Translations under genes and position numbers: made by a program
From: an uncultured Prevotellaceae bacterium
GTDB taxonomy: Bacteria > Bacteroidota > Bacteroidia > Bacteroidales > Bacteroidaceae
Length of the DNA: 33,617 nt
Assembly (NCBI GenBank): GCA_902782305.1
Contig: CACZMV010000026.1
Location: 1-33,617, forward strand
Reading direction: 5' to 3'
The notes under the pieces: generated by a model
Database searches by the model: none
What the model saw: the letters and a program-made list of their open reading frames with translations, nothing else
What the model was told of the DNA's origin: nothing
Shown: in pieces, positions 7,135 through 16,075 of the stretch
Layout: each line of letters begins with the position of its first letter
Position numbering within the stretch: the first letter of the stretch is position 1

Positions 7135-7167
7135 CAAAAATACAATTTTAATTCCAAAATCAGCAAA
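7135..7167 (-). promoter_or_regulatory. Promoter of the alcohol dehydrogenase gene
   Basis: On the minus strand, TATTTTTG (complement of 7135-7142) fits the -7 consensus. TTTG (complement of 7164-7167) lies 21 nt upstream as the -33 element. Confidence 0.65.
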
Positions 7168-7257
7168 AATGAGTAGGGAAATATTGAATACAATATACTC
7201 TATTTATCATAATACGTATTATTTTGGAAAACAAATATATATTTATAAGGTGTAAGA

Positions 7258-7289
7258 TTTGGCAGTTTCAGAATAAATACGTATCTTTG
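7258..7289 (+). promoter_or_regulatory. Promoter of purU and the downstream run
   Basis: TTTG (7258-7261) and TATCTTTG (7282-7289) are separated by 20 nt, an excellent Bacteroidetes promoter. It gives a leader of roughly 35 nt before the ATG at 7332. No other promoter of this quality was seen in front of the following his genes. Confidence 0.75.
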
Positions 7290-7331
7290 CACCTAATTTT
7301 AAAAGGATTGAAACAAAAGAAAGATTTAGAA

Positions 7332-8195
7332 ATGAAACCAACAGCAATTTTGCTTCTGCACTGTCCTGATCAGCAAGGCATTATATCAGAAGTAACTAGA
7401 TTTATTACGGATAACAAAGGTAACATTGTATACCTTGACCAGTACGTGGACAAACAAGACGGAATGTTCTTCATGCGAATTGAATGGGAACTGGACGGAT
7501 TCTTGATCCCACGCGATAAGCTTTATGACTATATATCAACGCTTTATGCCCAGCGTTATCAGATGAAATTCAGCCTCTATTATAGTGACAAACGTCCCAG
7601 AATGGCGATTTTCGTATCGAAAATGAGCCATTGTCTGTACGACCTGCTGGCTCGCTGGAAAGCTGGAGAATTTAACTGCGATATTCCGTGTATTGTATCT
7701 AATCACGAAGATTTGCGCTATGTTGCTGAGCAGTTTGGCATTCCTTTTTACGTGTGGAGCATCAAAAAAGACCATTCTAACAAACAGGAAGTGGAACAAG
7801 CTGAAATGGAGCTGCTGAAGAAGGAAGACGTCTCGTTTATCGTACTGGCCCGTTATATGCAAATCATTTCAGACGAAATGATTGCTGCTTTTCCGCATCA
7901 TATCATCAACATCCACCACTCGTTCTTGCCCGCTTTTGTGGGCGCAAAGCCCTACCATCAGGCTTGGGAACGTGGCGTGAAGATTATCGGAGCCACCAGC
8001 CACTATGTAACTGCAGAACTGGATGCTGGTCCGATTATTGAGCAAGATGTTACGCGCATCAGTCATAAGGACACACCAGAAAGTCTGGTGCTGAAAGGAA
8101 AAGATTTGGAGAAAATTGTGCTTTCTCACGCTGTTTCCAAGCATATTCAGCGTAAGATATTGACTTACAAGAACAAAACGATTATTTTCTCGTAA
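7332..8195 (+). CDS. purU: Formyltetrahydrofolate deformylase
   Basis: The 287-residue cytosolic enzyme hydrolyses 10-formyl-THF to formate and THF, balancing one-carbon pools and supplying formate for purine synthesis. An N-terminal ACT domain (about 1-80, starting MKPTAILLLHCPDQQG) is followed by a formyltransferase domain. The catalytic triad is visible: Asn193 and His195 in INIHHSFLP, and Asp231 in ELDAGPI, with the same 38-residue spacing as in glycinamide ribonucleotide transformylase. The ATG at 7332 is chosen because an in-frame start at 7224 lies upstream of the promoter. It is 37 nt upstream of hisH on the same strand. Histidine synthesis yields AICAR, whose formylation uses the same cofactor, so the linkage makes metabolic sense. 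Confidence 0.96.
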   Translation: MKPTAILLLHCPDQQGIISEVTRFITDNKGNIVYLDQYVDKQDGMFFMRIEWELDGFLIPRDKLYDYISTLYAQRYQMKFSLYYSDKRPRMAIFVSKMSHCLYDLLARWKAGEFNCDIPCIVSNHEDLRYVAEQFGIPFYVWSIKKDHSNKQEVEQAEMELLKKEDVSFIVLARYMQIISDEMIAAFPHHIINIHHSFLPAFVGAKPYHQAWERGVKIIGATSHYVTAELDAGPIIEQDVTRISHKDTPESLVLKGKDLEKIVLSHAVSKHIQRKILTYKNKTIIFS

Positions 8196-8232
8196 AACGA
8201 ACACGAATTTCACAAATTGAATGGATTGTTTT

Positions 8233-8859
8233 ATGAACGTAGCCATCGTAAAATATAACGCAGGAAACATCTACTCAGTGGTTAACGCGCTGCGCAGATT
8301 GGGCGTAGAGCCTTTGCTGACGGACGATGCCGAGCAATTGCAGAAGGCCGACCGTGTGCTGTTTCCTGGGCAAGGCGAAGCTCGTGGAGCTATGGAATAT
8401 CTGAAGGCACGGCGTTTGGACGAGGTTATCAAGAACCTGAAACAGCCCGTTTTCGGTATCTGTGTGGGCCAACAACTGCTCTGCAAGCACTCTGAGGAAG
8501 GAGATGTGGACTGTATCGGCATCTTCGACGCAGAAGTGAAGCGCTTCTCCCCTACTCGTCACGAAGATAAAGTGCCCTGCATGGGATGGAACGCTTTAGA
8601 TGTAAGATGGAAGAAGGAAGATGGAAGAGAGATAGGCGATGTAAAATGTAGCATTTTCGAGGGTTTAGGCGATAATCCTTACGTTTATTTCGTACATTCC
8701 TATTACGTTCCTTTGTGCGAAGACACTGCAGCCATCGCTGATTATATACAGCCTTACTCAGCTGCCTTACAGAAAGACAACTTTTATGCCTGCCAATTCC
8801 ACCCAGAGAAAAGTGGACGCGTGGGTGAACAAATCATCAAGAATTTCTTAGCATTATGA
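8233..8859 (+). CDS. hisH: Imidazole glycerol phosphate synthase, glutaminase subunit
   Basis: HisH hydrolyses glutamine and passes ammonia to HisF, the fifth step of histidine synthesis. It is a class I glutamine amidotransferase. The nucleophile is Cys77 in FGICVGQQLL and the other triad residues are His190 and Glu192 in CQFHPEKSG. The start at 8233 (MNVAIVKYNAGN) matches family N-termini; an in-frame ATG at 8221 would add four residues. The product has 208 residues, against about 196 for E. coli. The excess is explained by a 13-codon heptad-tract insertion at residues 123-135, between two in-frame GATGTAA repeats. Removing it gives WNALDVKCSIFEGL, a typical HisH sequence. The stop overlaps the hisA start. 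Confidence 0.96.
   Translation: MNVAIVKYNAGNIYSVVNALRRLGVEPLLTDDAEQLQKADRVLFPGQGEARGAMEYLKARRLDEVIKNLKQPVFGICVGQQLLCKHSEEGDVDCIGIFDAEVKRFSPTRHEDKVPCMGWNALDVRWKKEDGREIGDVKCSIFEGLGDNPYVYFVHSYYVPLCEDTAAIADYIQPYSAALQKDNFYACQFHPEKSGRVGEQIIKNFLAL
8599..8644. repeat. Heptad tract inside hisH with 7-bp flanking direct repeats
   Basis: GATGTAA occurs at 8599-8605 and 8638-8644, exactly 39 nt apart. Between them lie four 7-mers at 8602-8629: GTAAGAT, GGAAGAA, GGAAGAT and GGAAGAG. The insertion is a multiple of three and has no stop in the hisH frame. The same unit order, one GTAAGA-type unit then GGAAGA-type units, occurs at 31602-31622 on the minus strand. Confidence 0.8.
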
Positions 8860-9578
8860 TAGAACTGATACCTGCCATAGACATCATTGAAGGACAGTGT
8901 GTACGACTGACCAAGGGCGACTATGACCAAAAGACCGTTTACGGCAATCCGCTGGAAATGGCGCAGGAGTTTGAGCGAATTGGTTTTCGCAGACTTCATA
9001 TGGTTGACCTGGATGGTGCCAAGTCGAAGCATATTGTCAATGACGAGGTGCTGAACCGTATCACGAAAGCAACCAACTTGATTGTTGACTTTGGTGGAGG
9101 AATCAAGACCGATGAAGACATTCGCAAGGCTTTTGACAACGGTGCCTCGATGGTAACGGTTGGTTCGATAGCTGTGACTCAGCCAGAGCTGTTTCTGTCG
9201 TGGGTTGAGCAATATGGCGCTGAACGATTGATTCTTGGCGCAGATGTGAGGAATGGGAAAATCAGCATTAACGGATGGAAGGAAGACTCTACGGAAGACC
9301 TCCTACCCTTCCTGCGTCGCTACATTGATGCTGGTGTAAGAAATGTGCTATGCACAGAAATTTCAAAGGACGGAACGCTGCAGGGGCCTGCCATTGAACT
9401 CTATCAGCGTGTGATGAAGGAATACCTCAAGTTGCATCTCATTGCCAGCGGAGGCGTTTCTTCCATTGAAGATATCAAGTCGCTCGATGCTGCGGGAATA
9501 CCCGCCGTGGTGTTCGGAAAGGCTATCTATGAAGGAAAAATTAATTTGCAAGAACTATGGGACTGGCAAAACGCATAA
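8856..9578 (+). CDS. hisA: ProFAR isomerase
   Basis: The 240-residue (beta/alpha)8 barrel isomerises ProFAR to PRFAR, the fourth step of histidine synthesis. It begins [18 protein letters not shown] with the conserved catalytic Asp8. The second catalytic Asp is in [10 protein letters not shown], and the phosphate-binding segments DFGGGIK and ASGGVSS are present. Length matches the family. The ATG overlaps the hisH stop (ATGA at 8856-8859), and the 3' end overlaps hisF by 22 nt, so translation is coupled. Confidence 0.98.
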   Translation: MIELIPAIDIIEGQCVRLTKGDYDQKTVYGNPLEMAQEFERIGFRRLHMVDLDGAKSKHIVNDEVLNRITKATNLIVDFGGGIKTDEDIRKAFDNGASMVTVGSIAVTQPELFLSWVEQYGAERLILGADVRNGKISINGWKEDSTEDLLPFLRRYIDAGVRNVLCTEISKDGTLQGPAIELYQRVMKEYLKLHLIASGGVSSIEDIKSLDAAGIPAVVFGKAIYEGKINLQELWDWQNA

Positions 9579-10315
9579 TACCCTGTCTGGATGTGAAGGA
9601 TGGTGAAACCGTAAAGGGCACCAACTTCATCAATCTTCGCTCTGCTGGCGATCCTGTAGAGTTGGGAAAGACCTATAGCGAGCAAGGTGCTGACGAGCTT
9701 TGCTTCCTTGACATTACAGCCTCTTTCGAAGGTCGTAAGACCTTTACAGAGATGGTGACTCGAGTGGCAAAGGAGATCAACATTCCGTTTACCGTTGGTG
9801 GTGGTATCAACGAACTAAAAGACGTGGAGCGACTGCTTTATGCTGGTGCCGACAAGGTTAGCGTGAATAGTGCTGCCATTCGTCGTCCAGAACTTATTAA
9901 TGAAATCACCACCCGTTTCGGCTCGCAGGTTTGTGTGGTTGCCATAGATGCCCGTCTGGATGAAGACGGCTGGCATTGTTACCTAAAAGGTGGACGCGAG
10001 CGCACAGAGCGCGGACTCTTTGAATGGGCTCGTGAGGCACAGGAACGTGGTGCTGGCGAGATTCTCTTTACGTCGATGAATCACGATGGAACAAAACAAG
10101 GATTTGCCAATGAGGCACTACGCGAATTGTCTGATACCTTGAGCATCCCCATTATCGCTAGTGGTGGCGCAGGATGTAAGGAACACTTCCGCGATGTCTT
10201 TGTGGAAGGGCATGCGGATGCAGCCTTAGCAGCCTCTGTGTTCCATTTTGGCGAGATTCCTGTGCCAGAACTCAAGCAGTATTTACACAATGAAGGAATA
10301 AACGTTAGACTATGA
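9557..10315 (+). CDS. hisF: Imidazole glycerol phosphate synthase, cyclase subunit
   Basis: The 252-residue (beta/alpha)8 barrel combines PRFAR with ammonia from HisH to give imidazole glycerol phosphate and AICAR. It begins [16 protein letters not shown] with the catalytic Asp near residue 12, and has the second catalytic Asp in VVAIDARLD. The loop KGTNF and the phosphate-binding GGGIN and ASGGAG segments are also present. The start lies inside hisA, and the stop overlaps the hisIE start as ATGA. Length is normal. Confidence 0.98.
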   Translation: MGLAKRIIPCLDVKDGETVKGTNFINLRSAGDPVELGKTYSEQGADELCFLDITASFEGRKTFTEMVTRVAKEINIPFTVGGGINELKDVERLLYAGADKVSVNSAAIRRPELINEITTRFGSQVCVVAIDARLDEDGWHCYLKGGRERTERGLFEWAREAQERGAGEILFTSMNHDGTKQGFANEALRELSDTLSIPIIASGGAGCKEHFRDVFVEGHADAALAASVFHFGEIPVPELKQYLHNEGINVRL

Positions 10316-10959
10316 AGATAGATTTTGAGAAAATGGGTGGTCTTGTACCTGCTATCATACAAGACGCTGTGACACAGAAGGTGCTGATGCTGGGCTTCAT
10401 GAATGAAGAGGCCTACCAGAAAACGCTGGACACCAAGCACGTCACCTTCTGGAGTCGTACACGAAATACGCTCTGGACAAAGGGTGAGACATCAGGAAAC
10501 TTTCTGAATCTGGTGGATATCAAAGTGGACTGCGATAATGACACACTGCTCATTCAGGCTCATCCCGATGGTCCCACCTGCCATACAGGGACAGACACCT
10601 GCTGGGGAGAAGAGAATCATGCCAATCCCCTACTCTTCTTAACGGAATTGCAGGACTTTATCAATCGCAGGAAAGAAGAGATGCCAGAAGGTTCGTACAC
10701 CACGAAACTCTTCAAGGAAGGCATCAATAAGATAGCCCAGAAAGTGGGCGAAGAAGCACTGGAGACTGTGATAGAAGCCACCAATGGCACTAGCGACCAT
10801 CTGGTCTATGAGGCCAGCGATTTGCTGTATCACCTTCTGGTGATGTTGACAGAGAAAGGTCTTCGTATCGAGGAAGTGGCTCAGGAGTTGCAAAAGCGCC
10901 ACGACCCGAATTGGGACAAGAAGCGCCGTGAAGCCAAAGCTGCAGGCACAATGAAATAA
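10312..10959 (+). CDS. hisIE: Bifunctional phosphoribosyl-AMP cyclohydrolase / phosphoribosyl-ATP pyrophosphatase
   Basis: The 215-residue fusion performs the second and third steps of histidine synthesis. The HisI domain (about 1-105) carries the metal-binding DCDND (73-77) and [10 protein letters not shown] (89-98) motifs. The HisE domain follows, with [22 protein letters not shown], an all-alpha MazG-like region. Fusion of these two is common in Bacteroidetes and enterobacteria. It is the last his gene here; hisG, hisD, hisC and hisB are absent from the window. A heptad tract starts right after its stop. Confidence 0.97.
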   Translation: MKIDFEKMGGLVPAIIQDAVTQKVLMLGFMNEEAYQKTLDTKHVTFWSRTRNTLWTKGETSGNFLNLVDIKVDCDNDTLLIQAHPDGPTCHTGTDTCWGEENHANPLLFLTELQDFINRRKEEMPEGSYTTKLFKEGINKIAQKVGEEALETVIEATNGTSDHLVYEASDLLYHLLVMLTEKGLRIEEVAQELQKRHDPNWDKKRREAKAAGTMK

Positions 10960-10994
10960 TAAATCGTAAATTGTAAATCGTCAAATTGTAAATT
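10960..10994. repeat. Heptad tract after hisIE
   Basis: GTAAATT-type units lie at 10966-10972, 10973-10979 and 10988-10994, with an 8-nt variant GTCAAATT at 10980-10987. TAAATC precedes them right after the hisIE stop (10957-10959). The 29 nt from 10966 match 27364-27392 at 27 positions, including the 8-nt third unit. Confidence 0.85.
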
Positions 10995-10999
10995 TCAAG

Positions 11000-11761
11000 A
11001 TGCTAATAGATTACAAAAAAGCGAATATCTACCAGAAAGATGGAATCCTCGTACTGAAAGACGTTGATTTCCATGTGGATGAAGGTGAGTTTATATACAT
11101 CATCGGACGTGTAGGTGCAGGAAAGAGCACGCTGCTGAAAACACTCTACTTCGAATTGGACGTCGATGAGGCAGAGAATGCTTTTGTGTTGAATCACGAC
11201 TTGCGTGGCTTGAAGCGGAAATACATTCCAGCCTTGCGCAGACAGATGGGCATTATCTTCCAGGACTTCCAGTTGTTGAGCGACCGTACCGTTCGTGCTA
11301 ACCTGGAGTTCGTTCTGAAAGCTACAGGATGGAAGAAGAAGGACGAGATAGAGGAACGCATCAAGGACGTTTTGGAAGATGTGGAGATGCAAGACTATGC
11401 CGACCGTTTCCCACACGAATTGTCTGGTGGTGAGCAACAGCGCATAGCCATTGCTCGTGCCATCCTGAACAAGCCCAAGGTGATTATTGCTGATGAGCCT
11501 ACGGGCAATCTGGACCCAGAGACAGCAGCAAATATCCTGCAGTTGTTGCGTCAGATTACGCAAACGGGTACCGCTGTTATTATGACCACTCATAATATTC
11601 CTCTGCTTGCCCAGTATCCTGGAATTGTTTATCGTTGTATCGACCAGCGTCTGGAAGAGATTACCAACGATTATAACAAGATAGCACTCTGTCAAGAAGA
11701 GGATGGTGACGATGAGGTTCGCACGCTGGATTATTCCACTCGTGAGGATCTGTCGATGTAG
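11000..11761 (+). CDS. ftsE: FtsE-like ABC ATPase
   Basis: The 253-residue cytoplasmic ATPase belongs to the FtsE/LolD/MacB branch of ABC proteins. Walker A is GRVGAGKS (36-43), the Q-loop Gln is about 88, the signature is LSGGEQQR (141-148) and Walker B is VIIADEP (161-167), with a TTHN switch histidine near 199. In other bacteria FtsE pairs with FtsX to control peptidoglycan hydrolases at the septum. It starts [15 protein letters not shown], typical of FtsE. A C-terminal ~30-residue acidic extension (EEDGDDE) goes beyond the usual ABC length. No ftsX is in the window, so the partner would lie elsewhere. The ATG at 11000 follows a heptad tract. Confidence 0.85.
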   Translation: MLIDYKKANIYQKDGILVLKDVDFHVDEGEFIYIIGRVGAGKSTLLKTLYFELDVDEAENAFVLNHDLRGLKRKYIPALRRQMGIIFQDFQLLSDRTVRANLEFVLKATGWKKKDEIEERIKDVLEDVEMQDYADRFPHELSGGEQQRIAIARAILNKPKVIIADEPTGNLDPETAANILQLLRQITQTGTAVIMTTHNIPLLAQYPGIVYRCIDQRLEEITNDYNKIALCQEEDGDDEVRTLDYSTREDLSM

Positions 11762-11773
11762 CGCGTTCGCTAG

Positions 11774-11801
11774 TTGATAATTGATAGTTGATAATAAATA
11801 A
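11774..11801. repeat. Heptad tract after ftsE
   Basis: The units are TTGATAA, TTGATAG, TTGATAA and TAAATAA, beginning 12 nt past the ftsE stop. Each carries stop trinucleotides, and because 7 is not a multiple of 3 they fall in all frames. The preceding TTCGCTAGT (11766-11774) also precedes the tract at the rarA 3' end (5171-5179). Confidence 0.8.
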
Positions 11802-11816
11802 AAACAAGATAAGACA

Positions 11817-13136
11817 ATGAAAGTAATGAAGTTTGGCGGAACATCGGTAGGAACACCGAGCCGCATGATGGATGTAACTGAGTTAGTAACCAAGTCGGGC
11901 GAGCCTGTATTTGTTGTATTGTCTGCAATGGCGGGCACCACCAATTCACTCGTTGAAATCTCTGACTATCTCTACAAGAAGAATCCAGATGGAGCCAATG
12001 AGGTCATCAACCAGCTGGAGCGAATGTACATGAAGCACGTGGAAGAGCTCTACTCTACTGAGGAGATGAAGAGCCAGACACGTGAATTCCTTCAGTCTGA
12101 AATGAACTATCTCCGCTCGTTTACCAAGGAGCTGTTCACCTCTTTTGAGGAGAAGAGTATTGTTGCTCAGGGCGAGATGATGTCGACCAACATGGTTGTA
12201 AACTACATGAAGGAAAAAGGCATCAAGGCTGCCTTGATCAATGCGCTCGACTTCATGCGTACAGACAAGAACTCTGAGCCAGACCCCGTATATATCAAGG
12301 AGAAGTTGGCTGCTATCATGGAGCAAAACGAAGGTCAGCAGGTTTACATCACCCAAGGCTTTATTTGTCGCAATGCCTATGGCGAGATTGACAATCTGCA
12401 GCGTGGTGGTTCTGACTATACCGCTTCTCTGATTGGTGCTGCTCTGAATGCTGAAGAGATTCAGATCTGGACCGATATCGATGGTATGCACAATAACGAC
12501 CCTCGCGTGGTTGACCACACAGAGCCCGTTCATCAGCTTCACTTCGAGGAAGCAGCTGAGTTGGCATATTTTGGTGCAAAGATTCTGCACCCCACTTGTG
12601 TTCAGCCAGCTAAGTATGCCGGTATTCCCGTTCGTTTGCTGAACACCATGCAGCCTGACGCTGAGGGTACTACCATTTCTAACAAGACAGAATATGGCAA
12701 AATCAAGGCCGTTGCCGCTAAGGACAATATCATCGCCATTAAGATTAAGTCCAGTCGCATGTTGCTGGCTACAGGTTTCCTGCGCAAGGTATTCGAGATT
12801 TTCGAGTCATACCAGACTCCCATCGATATGGTTTGCACATCAGAGGTTGGAGTATCAATGTCTATCGACAACTCTGCTCATCTGGGCGAAATCGTTGACG
12901 AGTTGAAGAAATACGGTACCGTTACCGTTGACACCGGCATGTGTATCATCTGCGTTGTCGGCGACCTCGACTGGTCTAACATTGGCTTCGAGACAATGGT
13001 GATGGACGCCATGAAGAATATCCCTGTTCGCATGATTTCCTATGGCGGTTCCAACTACAACATCTCATTCCTCATCAAGGAAGAAGACAAAAAGCGCGCT
13101 TTGCAATCATTGAGCGACAACCTCTTTAACAAATAA
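11817..13136 (+). CDS. lysC: Aspartate kinase
   Basis: The 439-residue cytosolic enzyme phosphorylates aspartate, the first step towards diaminopimelate, lysine, threonine and methionine. The N-terminal amino-acid kinase domain begins MKVMKFGGTSVGTP and contains the aspartate-binding FICRNAYGEIDNLQRGGSDY and WTDIDGMHNNDP segments. Two ACT domains for feedback control fill about residues 300-439. No homoserine dehydrogenase domain follows, so it is monofunctional, like the E. coli LysC type. It is followed after 24 nt by lysA, which suggests a lysine/diaminopimelate role. Confidence 0.97.
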   Translation: MKVMKFGGTSVGTPSRMMDVTELVTKSGEPVFVVLSAMAGTTNSLVEISDYLYKKNPDGANEVINQLERMYMKHVEELYSTEEMKSQTREFLQSEMNYLRSFTKELFTSFEEKSIVAQGEMMSTNMVVNYMKEKGIKAALINALDFMRTDKNSEPDPVYIKEKLAAIMEQNEGQQVYITQGFICRNAYGEIDNLQRGGSDYTASLIGAALNAEEIQIWTDIDGMHNNDPRVVDHTEPVHQLHFEEAAELAYFGAKILHPTCVQPAKYAGIPVRLLNTMQPDAEGTTISNKTEYGKIKAVAAKDNIIAIKIKSSRMLLATGFLRKVFEIFESYQTPIDMVCTSEVGVSMSIDNSAHLGEIVDELKKYGTVTVDTGMCIICVVGDLDWSNIGFETMVMDAMKNIPVRMISYGGSNYNISFLIKEEDKKRALQSLSDNLFNK

Positions 13137-13160
13137 TAAAACGACAAGCACAAAACTAAC

Positions 13161-14318
13161 ATGAAGGGAATTTTTCCAATCGAGAAACTGGAACGAATAC
13201 AAACACCGTTCTATTATTATGATACGGAGTTGTTGAGAGCAACGCTCCGTGCCATTAACGCGGAAATACAGAAACACGAAGAGTTTGTGGTACACTATGC
13301 CATTAAGGCCAATGCTAACCCCAGAGTTCTTCGTATCATCCGCGAGGCAGGTTTGGGAGCCGACTGTGTCAGTGGTGGCGAGATAGAAGCTGCGCTGAAG
13401 GCAGGTTTTCCAGCAAAAAAGATTGTATATGCAGGCGTTGGCAAGAGTGACTGGGAAATCAATTTAGGTCTGGATAACGATATCTTCGCATTCAACGTAG
13501 AGAGCATTCCAGAACTGGAAGTGATTAACGAGTTGGCTGCCAAGAAGGGAAAGGTGGCGCGAATAGCATTACGCATCAATCCCAATGTTGGAGCTCATAC
13601 CCATGCCAATATCACTACTGGACTTGCAGAAAACAAGTTTGGTATTGCTATGCGTGATATGGAAGATGTCATTGAGCGGGCATCAGCTATGCAGAACGTT
13701 CGCTTTGTAGGCTTACACTTCCATATTGGTTCACAGATTCTCGATATGGGCGACTTTGAAGCACTATGCAATCGTGTCAATGAATTGCAGACACAATTGG
13801 AGAACCATCGCATTCGTGTAGAAAACATCAATGTCGGTGGTGGATTAGGTGTTGACTACCAACACCCCAATCGGGTGCCCATTCCTGACTTCAAGGCCTA
13901 CTTCGACACCTATGCCAAGAAGTTGAAGCTTCGCCCTGGTCAGACCCTTCATTTCGAATTAGGACGTGCCGTTGTAGCACAATGTGGTTCCCTTATCGCG
14001 CGTACCTTATATATAAAGGAAGGCGCTTGCAAGAAGTTCTGTATCGTGGATGCCGGTATGACGGACTTGATTCGTCCTGCCCTCTATCAGGCTTATCATA
14101 AGATTGAGAACATCAGTAGCGATGAACCCAAGGAAGCTTACGACGTGGTGGGTCCTATTTGCGAGTCGAGCGATGTGTTTGCCAAACAGATAGACTTGAA
14201 CTGCTCGCACAGAGGCGATTTAATCGCTATCCGTTCTGCTGGAGCCTATGGCGAGATCATGGCTTCGCAATACAATTGCCGCAAACTGCCTCAAGGCTAT
14301 GCGAGCGATGAAATATAA
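13161..14318 (+). CDS. lysA: Diaminopimelate decarboxylase
   Basis: The 385-residue PLP enzyme makes L-lysine from meso-diaminopimelate, the last step of the pathway. It is a fold type III (alanine racemase-like) barrel. The Schiff-base lysine is Lys49 in HYAIKANANP. The segments HFHIGSQ (186-192) and GGGLG (226-230) are present, the latter binding the PLP phosphate. CESSDVF (334-340) supplies the second-subunit active-site Cys, and RSAGAYG lies near the end. It follows lysC and precedes a glycosyltransferase gene by 8 nt. Confidence 0.97.
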   Translation: MKGIFPIEKLERIQTPFYYYDTELLRATLRAINAEIQKHEEFVVHYAIKANANPRVLRIIREAGLGADCVSGGEIEAALKAGFPAKKIVYAGVGKSDWEINLGLDNDIFAFNVESIPELEVINELAAKKGKVARIALRINPNVGAHTHANITTGLAENKFGIAMRDMEDVIERASAMQNVRFVGLHFHIGSQILDMGDFEALCNRVNELQTQLENHRIRVENINVGGGLGVDYQHPNRVPIPDFKAYFDTYAKKLKLRPGQTLHFELGRAVVAQCGSLIARTLYIKEGACKKFCIVDAGMTDLIRPALYQAYHKIENISSDEPKEAYDVVGPICESSDVFAKQIDLNCSHRGDLIAIRSAGAYGEIMASQYNCRKLPQGYASDEI

Positions 14319-14326
14319 TATTTAGA

Positions 14327-14962
14327 ATGACATCAGAAAGACCAAAGATTTCTGTCATCATGGCTGTGCAGGATCAGGCTCATGATTTAGAGCAAAACCT
14401 GCCTATCTTCCTCACCCAACAAGGCGAGGCGGATTATGAAGTCATTGTGGTAAACGACTCATCAACCGATGAAACAACCGACGTGCTGAAGCGCATGAAG
14501 ACAGAATATCCTCATCTTTATACCACTTTCCTACCCTCTTCCATTGTGCCTTATCCCAGCAGACTGCGACTGGCTCTGACAATCGGTGCCAAGGCTGCTC
14601 ATGGCGAATGGATTGTGTTGGCCGACATCACTCGTCCTCCGTTGTCGGACAGATGGATTTACACGCTGGTGGGCAATCTTGACAATCACTCAGAGGTTGT
14701 GATAGACTATCACGACAAGTCCAATATTATCCAGTCGTTCAATACATTGGACGAGGCAGCCTCTTATATCCTAAAGGCAGAGCGTAAGTCTAGACGTGGT
14801 CATCAAGGCCGTTTATTCTTGTTCCGTCGAGGCTTGTATAGCACGATGATGGTGAAATCGACCTGTATTCACGAAGCCATCAAGTTATTCGACCAGAAAA
14901 TCAACGGGGCAAAGTTGCTAAGCCTTCGCATGCACGTGTTAAGTAAGAATATGTTTTATTAA
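14327..14962 (+). CDS. Family 2-type glycosyltransferase, short form
   Basis: The 211-residue protein has a GT-A fold. The start region KISVIMAVQDQAHDLEQNLP and the VVNDSSTDETTDVLKRM nucleotide-sugar segment (about 42-58) are typical of family GT2. The usual DxD is represented by ADITRP near residue 100, which is atypical, so metal use and activity are uncertain. It has no membrane segment and is shorter than most GT2 enzymes. The gene sits 8 nt after lysA and 11 nt before another sugar-transfer-like gene. The acceptor is unknown. Confidence 0.8.
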   Translation: MTSERPKISVIMAVQDQAHDLEQNLPIFLTQQGEADYEVIVVNDSSTDETTDVLKRMKTEYPHLYTTFLPSSIVPYPSRLRLALTIGAKAAHGEWIVLADITRPPLSDRWIYTLVGNLDNHSEVVIDYHDKSNIIQSFNTLDEAASYILKAERKSRRGHQGRLFLFRRGLYSTMMVKSTCIHEAIKLFDQKINGAKLLSLRMHVLSKNMFY

Positions 14963-14973
14963 TCCATACCTAG

Positions 14974-16071
14974 ATGAGAATATTGCATTTCTATCCCAAA
15001 GACGACAGCATGATCAGCCTTTATGTGACCATGCTTCACGAAGGTATGGGCTTAGAGTGTAGTAACGAAATGGTGACGGAGGCCAAGGAAGCTCAACAGA
15101 ACCTTCGCTCATCTCATTACGACATCTTGCATATTCATGGTTGCTGGAACAGTTCTCTGTATTTCATTGCTCGTCAGGCTATTAAGTCAGAAACACGCAT
15201 CGTCCTTTCGCCCTATGGACAATTAGAGCCTTGGGTGATGAAGGATAACTATTGGAACGAGAAACTCCCCAAGCAATTGCTTTATCTGAAAAGGATGGTG
15301 CAGCAGTCTTATGCTGTTATTATCCAAGGAAAGATGGAAGAAGAGTGTATGCGCAAACTGGGATGGAACGACCGAACAGTCATCATCAAGAATGCGATTA
15401 TCACGCAATCCATCACCAGACAGGAGATGGCCCGCCAGACTTTCCATATCTATCGAAAGGTAATGGATTCTAACCAGCTGGAACTGATGGACGAGGAAAT
15501 GCAGTCTACGCTCCAACAACTTATCATCACGGGTGTTACCGGTAGTCGGCAATGGCTGGCTGAAGAGCCCCACTCTGCTCCTGACACATTGGAAAAATGG
15601 AGACTCTTGCTCTGCTATGCTCATCAGGAGAAGATTACCAATACCATTCTTCGAGGCATTCAAGTCATGAACTTTCAAGCGCCTGACTTTGACGTGGAAA
15701 AGATTGACTATTTCCTGCCGTCAGGTTATGAAACGCCTCATTCTATCGAGAGTGTCATCGGCATTAGCTTCGTTTCTGAGAACGACCGTTTGCTGGCAAC
15801 CTTCAAATATCTGAAGAAACTGGTTCTTCGCAACCAACTCACCATCATGCATCTGATAGAATTGGACAAGGAACTTCGCCAACATGATTGCGAGGAAGAC
15901 AGGCTCTGTGAAAAGTTGGAAGAACAGAACCTGCTGAAGATGGCAGGTCGACTGATGCAAGTGATGCACGATTTGACCGGTTTCACCGAAGGCTTCATGC
16001 CTGTTCCTCCGCTCAACGACCGAATTACAAAGCGAATAAGACTACAAGTAGAAAACCACCTAAAAATATAA
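14974..16071 (+). CDS. GT-B-like N-terminal domain fused to an unknown helical C-terminus
   Basis: Residues 1 to about 145 resemble the acceptor half of GT4-type glycosyltransferases: MRILHFYPKDD at the start, HYDILHIHGCWN, then SPYGQLEPWVM and a segment like CMRKLGWNDRTVIIKNAI. The expected second half, with the nucleotide-sugar-binding Rossmann fold and its E-x7-E motif, is absent. Instead about 220 residues of mostly helical, charged sequence follow that I do not recognise. There is no frameshift or stop, so it is an intact ORF. It might be a non-catalytic binding protein. It sits between a GT2-like gene and fbp in the same run. Confidence 0.65.
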   Translation: MRILHFYPKDDSMISLYVTMLHEGMGLECSNEMVTEAKEAQQNLRSSHYDILHIHGCWNSSLYFIARQAIKSETRIVLSPYGQLEPWVMKDNYWNEKLPKQLLYLKRMVQQSYAVIIQGKMEEECMRKLGWNDRTVIIKNAIITQSITRQEMARQTFHIYRKVMDSNQLELMDEEMQSTLQQLIITGVTGSRQWLAEEPHSAPDTLEKWRLLLCYAHQEKITNTILRGIQVMNFQAPDFDVEKIDYFLPSGYETPHSIESVIGISFVSENDRLLATFKYLKKLVLRNQLTIMHLIELDKELRQHDCEEDRLCEKLEEQNLLKMAGRLMQVMHDLTGFTEGFMPVPPLNDRITKRIRLQVENHLKI

Positions 16072-16075
16072 GACT

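Noticed and set aside
11003-11944. Minus-strand ORF (313 codons) across ftsE and the lysC start
   Set aside because: It spans two certain genes and their spacer on the other strand; no domain is visible.
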